Below, one piece after another: positions 1 to 8,947 of a stretch of 64,000 nucleotides of DNA. Below the pieces are notes generated by a model. It was not told the origin of the DNA, ran no database searches, and saw only the letters and a list, made by a program, of their open reading frames with translations. The stretch spans positions 1 to 64,000 of the forward strand of contig JACKJI010000002.1 in NCBI GenBank assembly GCA_020638035.1, written 5' to 3'. The translations under genes and the position numbers were made by a program. Positions within the stretch are counted from its first letter, which is position 1. The number at the start of each line of letters is the position of its first letter. Origin of the DNA: Hyphomicrobiaceae bacterium. Lineage in GTDB: Bacteria > Pseudomonadota > Alphaproteobacteria > Rhizobiales > Hyphomicrobiaceae.

Positions 1-2
1 TG

Positions 3-155
3 GCTGACCGAACCTCCGAGCATCTTCAACGCCCGCAGCAGCATGCAATCGGCAATGCCGCGCGGGTCGATGCGCGCAACGGCTGGAACCACGCCGCCGA
101 GGAGATCGATGCGGAACTGAGCGAAACGTTCGGCGCCGAGCCGGCACGACATTGA
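3..155 (+). CDS. C-terminal end of an unidentified protein (partial)
   Basis: The open frame enters from the left edge and stops at a TGA at 153-155, giving about 50 residues that end in ETFGAEPARH. Third codon positions are mostly G or C, as in the real genes nearby, which supports coding. The tail is hydrophilic and has no motif I recognise, so no function is assigned. The next gene is on the opposite strand and converges on it. Confidence 0.4.
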   Translation, partial: ADRTSEHLQRPQQHAIGNAARVDARNGWNHAAEEIDAELSETFGAEPARH

Positions 156-259
156 CCGGCTGTTGAAGTGACAGGACGCAGTGGCCGGCCTCCGAGTCTC
201 GAGGCTGTGCCCCGTGGCAGCGGATTTGCTCTTCGATGCCCATGAGAGAACGTCGCGCA

Positions 260-937
260 CTATTGGGGCTCTGTAGCCGCCAGTGACTTCATCAGTGCAT
301 CCTTGGTCCGTGAGAGCAGCATCTTGACGGTCTCGGCGTCCTTGTAATGGGCATAGGCGTTGAGCGTCACGATACGGCTCTTGAGCGCCAGCCAGCCTGT
401 GACGACGGCAAGCTCGCGTGTGCCACCGTCCCCGGCGGCAACACTCACGATCTGGCCGGAGTAAAGCGCGTCCACATCCTTCTCCAGCACGCTCATGTTG
501 CGCATTTGCAAAGTGAGACCACGCTCGCTCGTCTTCTTGTTCACTTCGCTGTTGACCTGATCCAGCCTGAGTTCAGGCAGCGCCTTTGCGAGTTCCTGCA
601 CCACGGCTGCCCGACTCAACCCGTCGGGCACTACTGTGTGGGAGCCCGGTTTGCCGTTGAGCAGCCAGATCATCCACTCCTTCCACGGCTTCCCGGTGCG
701 TGCGAGATTCACGTCCTGACACGGCAGCGCGATCATTAGGACGCCGTTATGATCGCGCTGCATCTGGTCTTGGAGAGCGTAGTGCTTCTTCTCCTGCTCA
801 TGCTCGCGAGACAGGGCACAAAAGCCATCGGGCAGCCTTAGATCGAAGGCGATGCCGTCTCCCTTCAGCACCTCGGCGTTGGCCACGCCCGCAAGAGACG
901 TGAGCAGAACAAGAGCAAAGAGGACGGACAGACGCAT
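260..937 (-). CDS. Secreted hypothetical protein
   Basis: This encodes 225 residues beginning MRLSVLFALVLLTSLAG and ending its leader at an AxA-type site (GVANA), so it is probably exported to the periplasm by Sec. The ATG at 937 is chosen because a GGAGG lies 8 nt upstream; an in-frame GTG at 952 would put that RBS inside the gene. The mature part has two cysteines (DGFCALS, ALPCQDV) that could form a disulfide. It looks like a small soluble periplasmic domain, but I do not recognise the family. It is monocistronic as far as can be seen. Confidence 0.65.
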   Translation of the reverse strand: MRLSVLFALVLLTSLAGVANAEVLKGDGIAFDLRLPDGFCALSREHEQEKKHYALQDQMQRDHNGVLMIALPCQDVNLARTGKPWKEWMIWLLNGKPGSHTVVPDGLSRAAVVQELAKALPELRLDQVNSEVNKKTSERGLTLQMRNMSVLEKDVDALYSGQIVSVAAGDGGTRELAVVTGWLALKSRIVTLNAYAHYKDAETVKMLLSRTKDALMKSLAATEPQ

Positions 938-1282
938 GACAACCACCTCCACCTAAGGCACTAGGCTGGAGCGTATCTGTCCCGCAACGCCCCGTGCAAG
1001 CGGTTCGCCTCATAAACGATGTCTGATGTCTGATGTCTGGCGAGAGGATACTTTGTCCTTTCCGCGCCGTCGCTGGACCACACCCTAGCCGCGGGAAACT
1101 GATCGGGCGGCCAGCAGGCGGAGCATGCACAACGGTTTGTCATTCCGTAACGCGGGCAGCCCCTGCGCGAACGGCATCTTGAAGGTGGAACCAAGAGCGA
1201 ATTGCTGCCGCAGCGAGGGCTCCCTACCTTACCTCGGTGCCGCTACCTCAGAAACGCGATTGGGCCACGGTGAGCTACTCCG
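938..1282. other. Intergenic, no gene seen
   Basis: The short open frames here overlap one another and lack RBS sequences. The only structure noted is a triple tandem GATGTCT at 1018-1038, about 80 bp upstream of the secreted-protein start. Confidence 0.5.
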
Positions 1283-1726
1283 TCATGCGCTCCTGGCCAT
1301 CAGGGTCTCGCACACGAACCCGCGCAGGAAATCGAGGTCGTTGCTGTCTCGCTGATAGCCCCTGGCCGCGATGCCAACGCCGGCAACGGGCAAGATGAAT
1401 GCGAAGATCGAACCCATCCCGACCGCAAGAGCCATTGCGAACACGACCCACAGCACAACAAAAATTTCAACATCCCGCCGGAGCCCGAATCCATACTCGA
1501 TGCGGGTTCCGCCGGTCGCCTCGACAATCCGACCTCTCATGACGGGCCTGAAGGAGTTCTGATACATCAACAGCGTTGTGGGACGACGCAGAACGAAGCG
1601 ACCATTGCCGACACGGCCGATCACAGGATGCGCGATCTTCCTGCGCATCTCGACAAACAAACCATCCGCCAGGATCACAGCGCGCAGGCGCGCCTCGCAT
1701 TCAGCCGGCTTCAGGTGTGTTGTCAT
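1283..1726 (-). CDS. Hypothetical inner-membrane protein
   Basis: This encodes 147 residues. The ATG at 1726 (MTTHLKPAECEARL) is preferred over an in-frame GTG at 1750, although a GGGAG sits very close to it. The first 80 residues are soluble and basic; residues about 85-125 form one long or two short hydrophobic segments (EIFVVLWVVFAMALAVG and an IFAFILPVAGVGIAA stretch). This fits a cytoplasmic domain anchored by a hairpin in the inner membrane. It lies 62 bp downstream of thrS on the same strand and could be read through from it. Family not recognised. Confidence 0.6.
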   Translation of the reverse strand: MTTHLKPAECEARLRAVILADGLFVEMRRKIAHPVIGRVGNGRFVLRRPTTLLMYQNSFRPVMRGRIVEATGGTRIEYGFGLRRDVEIFVVLWVVFAMALAVGMGSIFAFILPVAGVGIAARGYQRDSNDLDFLRGFVCETLMARSA

Positions 1727-1788
1727 CACTCCCGTGTCGAGCAAGATCACGGCGCACTCCCGCGCAGGTCCTTATCGTGGGACCGTTC

Positions 1789-3732
1789 TCACCCCAGATC
1801 CGGCGGCGTGCCTTCGGCCTTGAGCATCGCAATCGCATCGTCGAGGCTCATGACCTCTTGTGCCTGGCTGCCCAGACGACGGATCGAGACCTTGCGCTCC
1901 TCCGCCTCGCGCTTGCCGACCACAAGCATCACCGGAACCTTCTCCAGCGAATGCTCGCGCACCTTGAGATTGATCTTCTCGTTCCTGAGATCGGTCTCCG
2001 CGCGCAGACCTGCTGCCTTCAAGGCCGCCGCCACCTCGCCCGCATAGGTATCGGCATCCGACACAATCGTCGCCACCACAGCCTGCACCGGTGATAGCCA
2101 CAGCGGGAAGTGACCAGCGAAGTTCTCGATCAGGATGCCGGTGAAGCGTTCCAGCGAGCCGAACATGGCACGGTGGACCATCACCGGCGTCACCTTCGCC
2201 GAGTTCTCGTCGATATAGAACGCGCCAAGCCGGCCGGCGAGATTGAAGTCGACCTGCGTCGTACCGCACTGCCACTCGCGACCGATGGCGTCCTTCAGAA
2301 CGTATTCGAGCTTGGGGCCGTAGAATGCACCTTCGCCCGGCTGCAGCGCCGTCTTGATGCGCCCATTCGACCGGCGCGTCACCTCGTCGAGCACATCTTG
2401 CAAGGCTTTCTCCGCCTTGTCCCACAGCTCATCCGCACCGACGCGCTTCTCCGGCCGAGTCGACAGCTTGATGAAGATGTCCTCGAAGCCGAAGTCCTTG
2501 TAGATGGAGAGCATCAGATCGTTGATCTTGAGGCACTCCTCCATGATCTGGTTTTCGGTGATGAAGATGTGCGCGTCGTCCTGCGTGAAGTGGCGCACGC
2601 GCATGAGGCCGTGCAGCGCACCCGACGGCTCGTAGCGGTGCACCTTGCCGAACTCGGCGATCTTCAACGGCAGGTCGCGATAACTCTTCAGGCCGTGCTT
2701 GAAGATCTGCACGTGGCCAGGGCAGTTCATCGGCTTGCAGCAGAACACGCGCTCATCGGGGAGCACGGTGGTGAACATGTTCTCACCGTAGTTCTCCCAG
2801 TGGCCCGAAAGCTCCCAGAAGTGCTTTTCCATCATGTCGGGCGAGTTGACCTCGACATAGCCCGCGCGCTGTTGAGCCCGGCGCATGTAGGCGATGAGGT
2901 TCTGAAACAGAGTCCAGCCCTTCGGGTGCCAGAAGACGGAGCCCGGCGCCTCCTCCTGGAAATGGAACAGGTCCATCTCGCGGCCGAGCTTGCGATGATC
3001 GCGCTTCTCCGCTTCCTCGATCTGGGTCAGATGAGCCTTGAGGTCATCCTCGCTCGCCCACGCGGTGCCGTAGATGCGCTGCAGCTGCGGGTTGTTGGCA
3101 TCGCCCCGCCAGTAGGCGCCAGCGAATTTCATCAGCTTGAACGCCTTGCCGATCTGGCCCGTCGACGTCATGTGCGGGCCGCGGCACAGATCGAGCCAGG
3201 TGTCTTGGCTGTAGATCTTGACGTCCTGGTCCTCCGGAATCGCGTCGACCAGCTCGACCTTGAACAGCTCGCCCTTCTGACGGAAGTAGTCCTTCGCCTT
3301 GTCGCGGCTCCACACCTGCTTGGTGAAGGGCGCGTTGCGGGCGATGATCTCCGCCATCTTCTTTTCGATCTTGGGCATATCGTCGGGCTGGAACGGCTCG
3401 GCCTTGGCGAAGTCGTAATAGAAGCCGTTCTCGATCACCGGGCCAATCGTCACCTGCGTGCCAGGCCACAGCTCCTGGACGGCTTCCGCCATGACATGCG
3501 CGCAGTCATGCCGGATCAGCTCCAGCGCTTCCGGATCGGTACGCGTGATGATCTTGATCTCGGCGTCGGCCGGAATAGGATCGGCAAGGTCGACCAGCTC
3601 GCCGTCACGCATGAGCGCAACCGCCTTCTTGGCGAGGCTCTTGGAAATGCCTTCCGCCAGCGCCTTGCCGGTGATGCCTTGGGGATAGCGGCGCTCTGCG
3701 CCATCTGGGAATCGTAGCGTGATCTCGCTCAC
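1789..3732 (-). CDS. thrS: Threonine--tRNA ligase
   Basis: Threonyl-tRNA synthetase charges tRNA-Thr in the cytoplasm; its 647 residues match the usual length of about 640. An N-terminal TGS domain (ITLRFPDGAERRYPQG) is followed by the second additional/editing domain (LCRGPHMTSTGQIGKAFKLM) and the class II catalytic core, with the zinc cysteine region FCCKPMNCPGH and motif 2 (HRYEPSGALHGLMRVRHF). The anticodon-binding domain fills about the last 100 residues (SPVQAVVATIVSD onward). The start is a GTG at 3732 with GAGGAGG five bases upstream. No T-box-like leader is obvious, as expected for a proteobacterium. Confidence 0.97.
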   Translation of the reverse strand: MSEITLRFPDGAERRYPQGITGKALAEGISKSLAKKAVALMRDGELVDLADPIPADAEIKIITRTDPEALELIRHDCAHVMAEAVQELWPGTQVTIGPVIENGFYYDFAKAEPFQPDDMPKIEKKMAEIIARNAPFTKQVWSRDKAKDYFRQKGELFKVELVDAIPEDQDVKIYSQDTWLDLCRGPHMTSTGQIGKAFKLMKFAGAYWRGDANNPQLQRIYGTAWASEDDLKAHLTQIEEAEKRDHRKLGREMDLFHFQEEAPGSVFWHPKGWTLFQNLIAYMRRAQQRAGYVEVNSPDMMEKHFWELSGHWENYGENMFTTVLPDERVFCCKPMNCPGHVQIFKHGLKSYRDLPLKIAEFGKVHRYEPSGALHGLMRVRHFTQDDAHIFITENQIMEECLKINDLMLSIYKDFGFEDIFIKLSTRPEKRVGADELWDKAEKALQDVLDEVTRRSNGRIKTALQPGEGAFYGPKLEYVLKDAIGREWQCGTTQVDFNLAGRLGAFYIDENSAKVTPVMVHRAMFGSLERFTGILIENFAGHFPLWLSPVQAVVATIVSDADTYAGEVAAALKAAGLRAETDLRNEKINLKVREHSLEKVPVMLVVGKREAEERKVSIRRLGSQAQEVMSLDDAIAMLKAEGTPPDLG

Positions 3733-4325
3733 GTGGGCCTCCTCTCACTCGCTGCCTACCACGCAGGTAAGTGGGCTGAATATGCAGGGCAAAGCGCCCA
3801 TTGGGCACCGCCGAGACGGGCTTTTGCACGCCGCCCGGTGCCCCTGTCAAGTTTGCCGACAGCGCATGCCGACCTCGTCAGGATCGCGCCTCGCCGCCAC
3901 ATTCCGAGATATGCGCCCGGCACCGGGAAACCCTTGAGGGTCATTGCCTCTCTCTAAGAACAACAAAAGATTGCCCCAGTTCGGCCACGTCAGCACCCGC
4001 AACGCGCCTCAACTCCGCCCTCGCCGACAAAGCAACATCGCTCGTCTGGATGCTGGCAAAGGCATCCCGCATCGCCCCGTCCGAGCCTCGGGGACGATGC
4101 AGGAGTAAAGTATGCGTCGAAGTCAGTCAGGCCGGCTTGGGGGATCATCGTGAAAGTGACGCTGGGCATGCAGGCTGGCAGCCGCTAGCCGAAGACGAAA
4201 TCGGGACCGCATGGGCGCCAAGACGCGACCATGGCCTGGGGAGGTTCTAGTCCCGACATACGTGTCTCAGCGCATTTCAGCCGAACCAACAAGCAGCCTG
4301 GCCGCCAAAGGGTCGGGGGTGCGTT
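3733..4325. other. Divergent intergenic region, thrS / TAXI protein
   Basis: This is about 590 bp between divergent genes. A 149-codon plus-strand frame at 3801-4250 has no RBS, no recognisable protein features and arginine/proline-rich content typical of antisense or non-coding GC-rich DNA, so I do not call it. The region must hold both promoters; no clear operator was seen. Confidence 0.5.
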
Positions 4326-5618
4326 ATGCGTTGTTTTCCGTCGTGCGGGGAAGCGTCCCGTGTTGTCGTGTCGCGGCCATTCGCTGCTGCGCTGTCAGTC
4401 ATCGGGGTGTTGGTTGCGACCCCGTTGATCGCGCTACCAGCTACGGCTCAGAGCGATCGCCCACTGATCAGGCTGCTGACCGGAACGGCCGGCACGCCGA
4501 CCGATACTACACTCGACATGGCCTATGAGCTTGCTGGCGCCCTCGCTGCGGGCGGCAGTCTACGCGTCCAACCGGTGTTAGGATCAGGCGGCGGCGCCGA
4601 TATCGGCGATCTTGCTGCGCTTGACGACATCGATCTCGCCCTCATCCCGACGAGTGCTCTCGCCCGGTCGAAGGGCAATCCTGCGGTCAGCGCACGCCTG
4701 GGCATCCTCGGCAAGCTCCACGAGGCGGAGCTGCACATTCTCGCAGGGAGCGGGATCTCCACGCTCGCAGACCTGGAAGGCAAGACCATCAATCTCGGCC
4801 CGGCGGGTTCAGGCACCGACGAGACGACACGCGACGTGCTGCATCAACTCGGCATCACGGCCACCGTCATCAACGTCCCGCTCGAGAACGGCATCGTCAA
4901 GGTCGCGGCAGGGGAGATCGCAGCCACTGCCCTTCTATCGGGAAAGCCCGCGCGCGGCCTCCTGCACCGCGCACTTCCCGACGGCCTCAGGCTGCTCGAC
5001 ATTCCCTTCACCGCAAAGCTCGACGAGAGCTATCTTCCCGCCGCCTTCGACGAGAAGGATTATCCAGGGCTCGTCACCGCCGGACGCAGCGTCTCGACCA
5101 TTGCCGTCGGCGTTGTTCTCGCCGCGCGCCTGCCCGAAGCCTCCTCGTCCGACGAGTCGACCCGGCGCAATCTGCGGCTACAGGCGTTTCTCGGTGCCCT
5201 AGCCTCGGCACTGCCCGCGCTTCAGCACGAGGGTCGCCATCCCAAGTGGCGCGACGTCAACCTCGTTGCCACGCTGCCCGGCTGGCCGCATCATCCCGTT
5301 GCCCGCCAATGGCTGGCCGCGCAGGGTGCTGCACGCATCGACAAGGACCTCCCGCCAACCGCGGCGCCGACCGCGATTGCAGTAGCCCCAAGCGTGCCGG
5401 CAGCTGCGCGCTCGTCGTTACCGCCGCGCCCGACAACGACCGGAGCTATTGCCATTGCCGTGCCTGAGACACCTGCGGACCCGATGCAGGCCTTTGCCGA
5501 GGCCTCACGTGCGGCCAACGGCAATGCGGCGGAACAGGAGCGCCTGTTCAAGCTCTTCCTCGAACAGACCAGGTCACAGGCACCGGCCAAGACGGCAGCG
5601 AGCGTGACGCTTCCCTGA
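4326..5618 (+). CDS. TAXI-family TRAP solute-binding protein (orphan)
   Basis: This 430-residue exported protein has a long n-region, then a hydrophobic core (AAALSVIGVLVATPLIALPATA) cleaved near residue 42. Residues about 47-260 follow the TAXI receptor pattern: LLTGTAGTPTDTTLDMAYEL, an ALIPTSALA stretch, then a DLEGKTINLGPAGSGTDETT motif typical of these periplasmic receptors. The last 100 residues are Ala/Pro/Thr-rich and end in a short helical segment, which is unusual for a simple receptor. No TRAP membrane subunits are adjacent, so transport is not demonstrated; ligand sensing is an alternative. The next gene follows after 66 bp and may be co-transcribed. Confidence 0.75.
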   Translation: MRCFPSCGEASRVVVSRPFAAALSVIGVLVATPLIALPATAQSDRPLIRLLTGTAGTPTDTTLDMAYELAGALAAGGSLRVQPVLGSGGGADIGDLAALDDIDLALIPTSALARSKGNPAVSARLGILGKLHEAELHILAGSGISTLADLEGKTINLGPAGSGTDETTRDVLHQLGITATVINVPLENGIVKVAAGEIAATALLSGKPARGLLHRALPDGLRLLDIPFTAKLDESYLPAAFDEKDYPGLVTAGRSVSTIAVGVVLAARLPEASSSDESTRRNLRLQAFLGALASALPALQHEGRHPKWRDVNLVATLPGWPHHPVARQWLAAQGAARIDKDLPPTAAPTAIAVAPSVPAAARSSLPPRPTTTGAIAIAVPETPADPMQAFAEASRAANGNAAEQERLFKLFLEQTRSQAPAKTAASVTLP

Positions 5619-5684
5619 GCGCGCAACGCGTCTCAGCACGGGGAACAGAATTGAACGAGCGGAATGACATCGGAATGATACGGC

Positions 5685-6671
5685 ATGACAATACGGCCTG
5701 AGCGCAGCGCTAACCCGTCCATCAAGGAGTTGCTCGAAGCGCTGAGTGCCGAGGAACGCAATGAGGCGGCGGCTGCACGCCAACCTTCAGCCCATGGCAT
5801 GCGGCCGCACAGCCACGCGCCGACGGCCCCCGCCCACGGGTCTCGCGGTCGTCCAGGCAACGGCGCCTACGCGTTTGCGAGACCGGACGGTATGGGCACG
5901 GAAGCCATCATCCCGGCCGCCGACTTCGAATTCGAACAGGGAGGCGGCGCATCGCGCAGTTCTTTTGGAATTGCCGCTCCCCATGCGCAGGTTCCGCGCC
6001 ACGCTGCTGCGCCGTCTCCCTCGCCTTTTCTCTCCACGGGCGCTCAAGAGGCTGACTGGCAGGCGAACGCGCGCGCGCGGCCGACGCCGCCGTCATCGCG
6101 CATGAGGATCGACCACGGACAGACACAGCACCAACCAGCCGCACGCCGCCGCCTGACGGCTCTTGCCCGGCATACGCTCACTGCCGCCGGTGCGATTGCC
6201 ATCGTACTGCCGAGCGCTCTTTATCTCGCCTCGCCGATGCTCGATCGCGTGCAGCAAGCATCGACAGTCGCGACACCTGCCGCCGTTATCGCTCAGCGCG
6301 GCGTCGCCGTATCGGCCATCGAGCCGCCGAAGGCGACGATATCGGCAAATCCACCAAGCGCAACGTTAGGCGCACCGGCAGGGGCCTCACTGTCAGCAGG
6401 GAGGACGCAGGCGCTGCTGGAGCGCGGCAAAGTCCTGAGTGCTGCTCGTGATATCACGGCAGCGCGTCTCTTCTTCGTTCGCGCGGCGGAGGCGGGCAGC
6501 ACCGAAGGCGCATTGGCCGCAGCCCGTACCTATGATCCGGCAGAGCTGACGAGCCAGGGCATTCTCGGTGTGCAGGGCGATGTCGCCTTGGCGCGCAAAT
6601 ACTATGAGATGGCCGCGGCGGGCGGAGCGCCTGGCGCGCAGGAGCGGCTCGATCGGTTGAAACAGCCATGA
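5685..6671 (+). CDS. Membrane-anchored TPR/Sel1-like protein
   Basis: This encodes 328 residues. The first 160 are low-complexity (Ala, Pro, His, Arg), and a single membrane segment lies at about 160-185 (HTLTAAGAIAIVLPSALYLASPM). The periplasmic C-terminal part carries helix-turn-helix repeats of Sel1/TPR type, with AARLFFVRAAEAGSTEGALAAAR and ARKYYEMAAAGGAPGAQERLDRL. Such repeats bind partner proteins at the cell envelope. It sits 66 bp behind the TAXI-type protein on the same strand and may work with it. The gene converges on yidD with only a 29-bp gap. Confidence 0.7.
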   Translation: MTIRPERSANPSIKELLEALSAEERNEAAAARQPSAHGMRPHSHAPTAPAHGSRGRPGNGAYAFARPDGMGTEAIIPAADFEFEQGGGASRSSFGIAAPHAQVPRHAAAPSPSPFLSTGAQEADWQANARARPTPPSSRMRIDHGQTQHQPAARRRLTALARHTLTAAGAIAIVLPSALYLASPMLDRVQQASTVATPAAVIAQRGVAVSAIEPPKATISANPPSATLGAPAGASLSAGRTQALLERGKVLSAARDITAARLFFVRAAEAGSTEGALAAARTYDPAELTSQGILGVQGDVALARKYYEMAAAGGAPGAQERLDRLKQP

Positions 6672-6700
6672 CACACGGCCGCCAGCGGCACGAGGCTGCT

Positions 6701-7081
6701 TCAGCAGCAATTCGGTCCACATTTCTTCGGCGGAGCGGGCGACGCGCGGCTTGCACCGCCAGCCTGATCTGAGACGGGTCGGATGTGGCGACCGGTCCAG
6801 CGGCCATAACGCCAGGGTGCCAGCGGGTGGCGCTCGCCATGGATATCGGGTGGCGGATCATAGCCCGCCGAACCCCAGGGATGACAGCGCAGCACACGTG
6901 ACAGAGTGAGCCAGAAGCCGCGCCACGCACCATTCTTCTCGATCGCTTCGAGGCCGTACTCCGAACAAGTCGGCAAGTGCCGGCACTCCATGCCTATCAG
7001 CGGCTTCAGCGTCCACCGGTAGAGGTAAATCGGCGCCTTCAGGGCGGTTTTGCCGAGCCGCGTTACCATGCCCTCACTCAT
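6701..7081 (-). CDS. yidD: Membrane protein insertion efficiency factor YidD
   Basis: YidD is a small membrane-associated protein thought to help YidC-dependent insertion. The family signature is clear: CRHLPTCSEYGLEAI, then a Gly-rich helix, then LSRVLRCHPW. The upstream in-frame extension to 7348 is only the shadow of the cupin gene. Two starts are plausible: ATG at 7081 (126 residues, 8-nt overlap with the cupin stop) or ATG at 7069 (MVTRLGKTALKAP, 122 residues). The C-terminal tail ends PPKKCGPNCC, a cysteine-rich extension beyond the core. Here it lies outside the usual rpmH-rnpA neighbourhood, with an IscU-like gene and thrS nearby. Confidence 0.88.
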   Translation of the reverse strand: MSEGMVTRLGKTALKAPIYLYRWTLKPLIGMECRHLPTCSEYGLEAIEKNGAWRGFWLTLSRVLRCHPWGSAGYDPPPDIHGERHPLAPWRYGRWTGRHIRPVSDQAGGASRASPAPPKKCGPNCC

Positions 7082-7538
7082 AGGGCGTGCCGTCCTTGTG
7101 GAAGAACCGGAACTGGCCCTCACGCTTCTCCAGGCGGAGGTCGACGTCGGGATAAGTGACATCCTCTTCAGGTGAGCGCGTGCCGATTTCCAGATATGTC
7201 GCAGGCACGGTGCCGCGATTGACGAGATGATGACCGTTCTTGTCGCCGGCAGGAAATCCGGCCGCCATCGATGGACGCAGGATCTGTTCGCCCTCCATCG
7301 TGACAAGCACGAGTTCACCAGACAGCACGTAGATGAATTCGTCCTCACTCACGTGCCAATGGCGATGCGAGGACTGCGCGCCGGGCTCCAGCGTCGTCAG
7401 ATTGACGCCGAATTGCGTCAGCCCGAGCCGCTCGGTCAGCGCCCGCTTGATGCGACTCTCGAAGCCCTGGTCGAGCGGCTTGGGATAGATGGTGCCGCGG
7501 CGACCGGGCACACGCATGGGATCGTGTATCACTGGCAT
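7074..7538 (-). CDS. Cupin-domain protein
   Basis: This is a single-domain cupin of 154 residues. The metal-binding cupin motif 1 is visible as SSHRHWHVSEDEFIYVLSGE (His, His, Glu) and motif 2 as AGFPAGDKNGHHLVNRG. Such proteins are cytoplasmic metalloenzymes or sugar/small-molecule binders, and the substrate cannot be read from the sequence. It lies 14 bp downstream of the IscU-like gene, and its stop codon lies within the 5' end of yidD if the longer yidD start is used, so the three genes are probably one transcript. Confidence 0.85.
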   Translation of the reverse strand: MPVIHDPMRVPGRRGTIYPKPLDQGFESRIKRALTERLGLTQFGVNLTTLEPGAQSSHRHWHVSEDEFIYVLSGELVLVTMEGEQILRPSMAAGFPAGDKNGHHLVNRGTVPATYLEIGTRSPEEDVTYPDVDLRLEKREGQFRFFHKDGTPYE

Positions 7539-7552
7539 CGTTTTCAGTCGCC

Positions 7553-8011
7553 CTACTGCGCCACGCCCGCGCGAACCTGCTTCGCCTCGACCTCGGCAAT
7601 CGCGCGGTCGACCGCCTCAAACACCAGAAGCGTGGAGGTGTGCCGTGCCTTGTAGTCGCGCACAGGCTCAAGCACGGAAAGATCGGCCCACCGCCCGGTT
7701 GGTGGCGCACCATTCTCTTTCAGCATCCGCCGCATGATCGCCCCCACCTCGCGGATCTCCTGCGCGCTCGTGCCGACGATCTCGCGCCCGACCACCGACG
7801 CGGCCGCCTGCCCAAGCAGGCACGCCTTCACCGTCTGGCCGAAGTCGACGATGTGATCACCGTCCATCCTCAAATCGACAGACACCGTCGAGCCACACAG
7901 CTTTGAATGTGCCGTCGCCGTCGCGTCCGGCTGATCGAGCCGCCGTGTTCGCGGTATCGCCGCCGCCAGCTCGAGGATCTTGGTGTTGTAGATGGCATCA
8001 AGCTCGGTCAT
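7553..8011 (-). CDS. Iron-sulfur cluster scaffold, NifU/IscU-like N-terminal domain
   Basis: This 152-residue protein has the IscU/SufU fold pattern, with the first cysteine in SKLCGSTVSVDLRM and the second in VKACLLGQAAASV. The position of the third cluster cysteine is replaced by the stretch ARHTSTLLVFEA, so only two of the three classical ligands are present. That agrees with the alphaproteobacterial branch that commonly neighbours yidD. It may act as a scaffold or carrier only in a modified way. It is the first gene of the unit with the cupin and yidD and diverges from hisI (165 bp apart). Confidence 0.82.
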   Translation of the reverse strand: MTELDAIYNTKILELAAAIPRTRRLDQPDATATAHSKLCGSTVSVDLRMDGDHIVDFGQTVKACLLGQAAASVVGREIVGTSAQEIREVGAIMRRMLKENGAPPTGRWADLSVLEPVRDYKARHTSTLLVFEAVDRAIAEVEAKQVRAGVAQ

Positions 8012-8176
8012 TGCTTCCCGTCGCGCTGGTGGTCGCTCCGAACCGATCGTGACGGAGCTCGTGCCAGACTATATAGGACAGTTGGTACATGATTGGGAGC
8101 GGTGCGGCCCGACCGCAACGGCCCCGCCTGCGTTTCCCGATACCGAGATGCGCAATCGCGAGGAATTGGAAGCGTG

Positions 8177-8599
8177 ATGTCCGACGCAACGAGCTTTCCC
8201 AAAGCCGCCTCGACCCGGGAGTTGGAACAGGGGGACCGTTTCACGCCGCGCTTCGACGCCGATGGCCTGATACCGGCGATTTGCACCGACGTGGCAACCG
8301 GCGAGGTTTTGATGTTTGCCTGGATGAACGCCGATGCATTGCACGCCACGTTGGTTTCACGCGAGGCGCATTTCTGGAGCCGGTCGCGCGGCAAACTCTG
8401 GAAGAAGGGCGAGGAAAGCGGCAACGTGCTTGCGGTCACCGCGATCGCTACTGATTGCGATCAGGATGTCATCTGGCTGAAGGTGAAGCCACTGGGTGCG
8501 GGCAAAGCCTGCCATACGGGCGCGCGCACGTGCTTTTATCGCGAGGTCGTCGCCGATCCGACCAATCCGACATGCGCCACGCTGAAGCCGCTCGCCTGA
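8177..8599 (+). CDS. hisI: Phosphoribosyl-AMP cyclohydrolase
   Basis: HisI opens the purine ring of phosphoribosyl-AMP, the third step of histidine synthesis. The 140-residue protein carries the family motifs MFAWMNADAL, SRGKLWKKGEESGN, the zinc/metal motif DCDQD and the C-terminal CHTGARTCFYR. The ATG at 8177 (MSDATSFPK) is preferred over an earlier in-frame codon at 8093, which would add a shadow sequence. It is a stand-alone HisI, not fused to HisE, as usual in alphaproteobacteria. It stands apart from any other his gene here; the next gene downstream is a patatin-like lipase. Confidence 0.95.
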   Translation: MSDATSFPKAASTRELEQGDRFTPRFDADGLIPAICTDVATGEVLMFAWMNADALHATLVSREAHFWSRSRGKLWKKGEESGNVLAVTAIATDCDQDVIWLKVKPLGAGKACHTGARTCFYREVVADPTNPTCATLKPLA

Positions 8600-8947
8600 C
8601 CATGACGGCTCCACGAAATGCTGCATACGCGAATATCCCACGTGCCGCTCTCGGCACCGCAGCAACGAATTGCGGCTGCGCATCACGCTTTCGGTAGCGC
8701 CCCTTTAATCTACATATGGCTAACATCAGTTAACTGTAGCGCTTTGATTCGTCGAATAGAGCGCGGCGTGGCGCTGGAGTGACGCGCGACACTCCCGCCA
8801 GTGGCCTACAATACCGGCAGTCTGGAGCCATGTCGCGTGTTCTGGTCGTCCGCATGAGCGCTGCTCGGCATGCCGATTGCAGAGACTGCTTTCAAGGAGT
8901 CATTCGCCACGCAACCGTGACGAGTTAAAAACAGAACGAGGTTTGCC
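8600..8947. other. Intergenic between hisI and the patatin gene
   Basis: No gene is seen. A short AT-richer patch around 8700-8760, with two TTAAC/GTTAAC words, is the most likely promoter area for the patatin gene. Confidence 0.45.

Noticed and set aside
1018..1038. Triple tandem GATGTCT as a CRISPR or regulatory array
   Set aside because: Seven-base units without spacers and only three copies; most likely a simple slippage repeat.
2110..3717. 535-codon plus-strand frame opposite thrS
   Set aside because: It mirrors thrS in antisense. GC-rich coding strands commonly leave such frames open; it has no RBS or family motif.
3801..4250. 149-codon frame between thrS and the TAXI gene
   Set aside because: No RBS, odd composition and no family; treated as non-coding.
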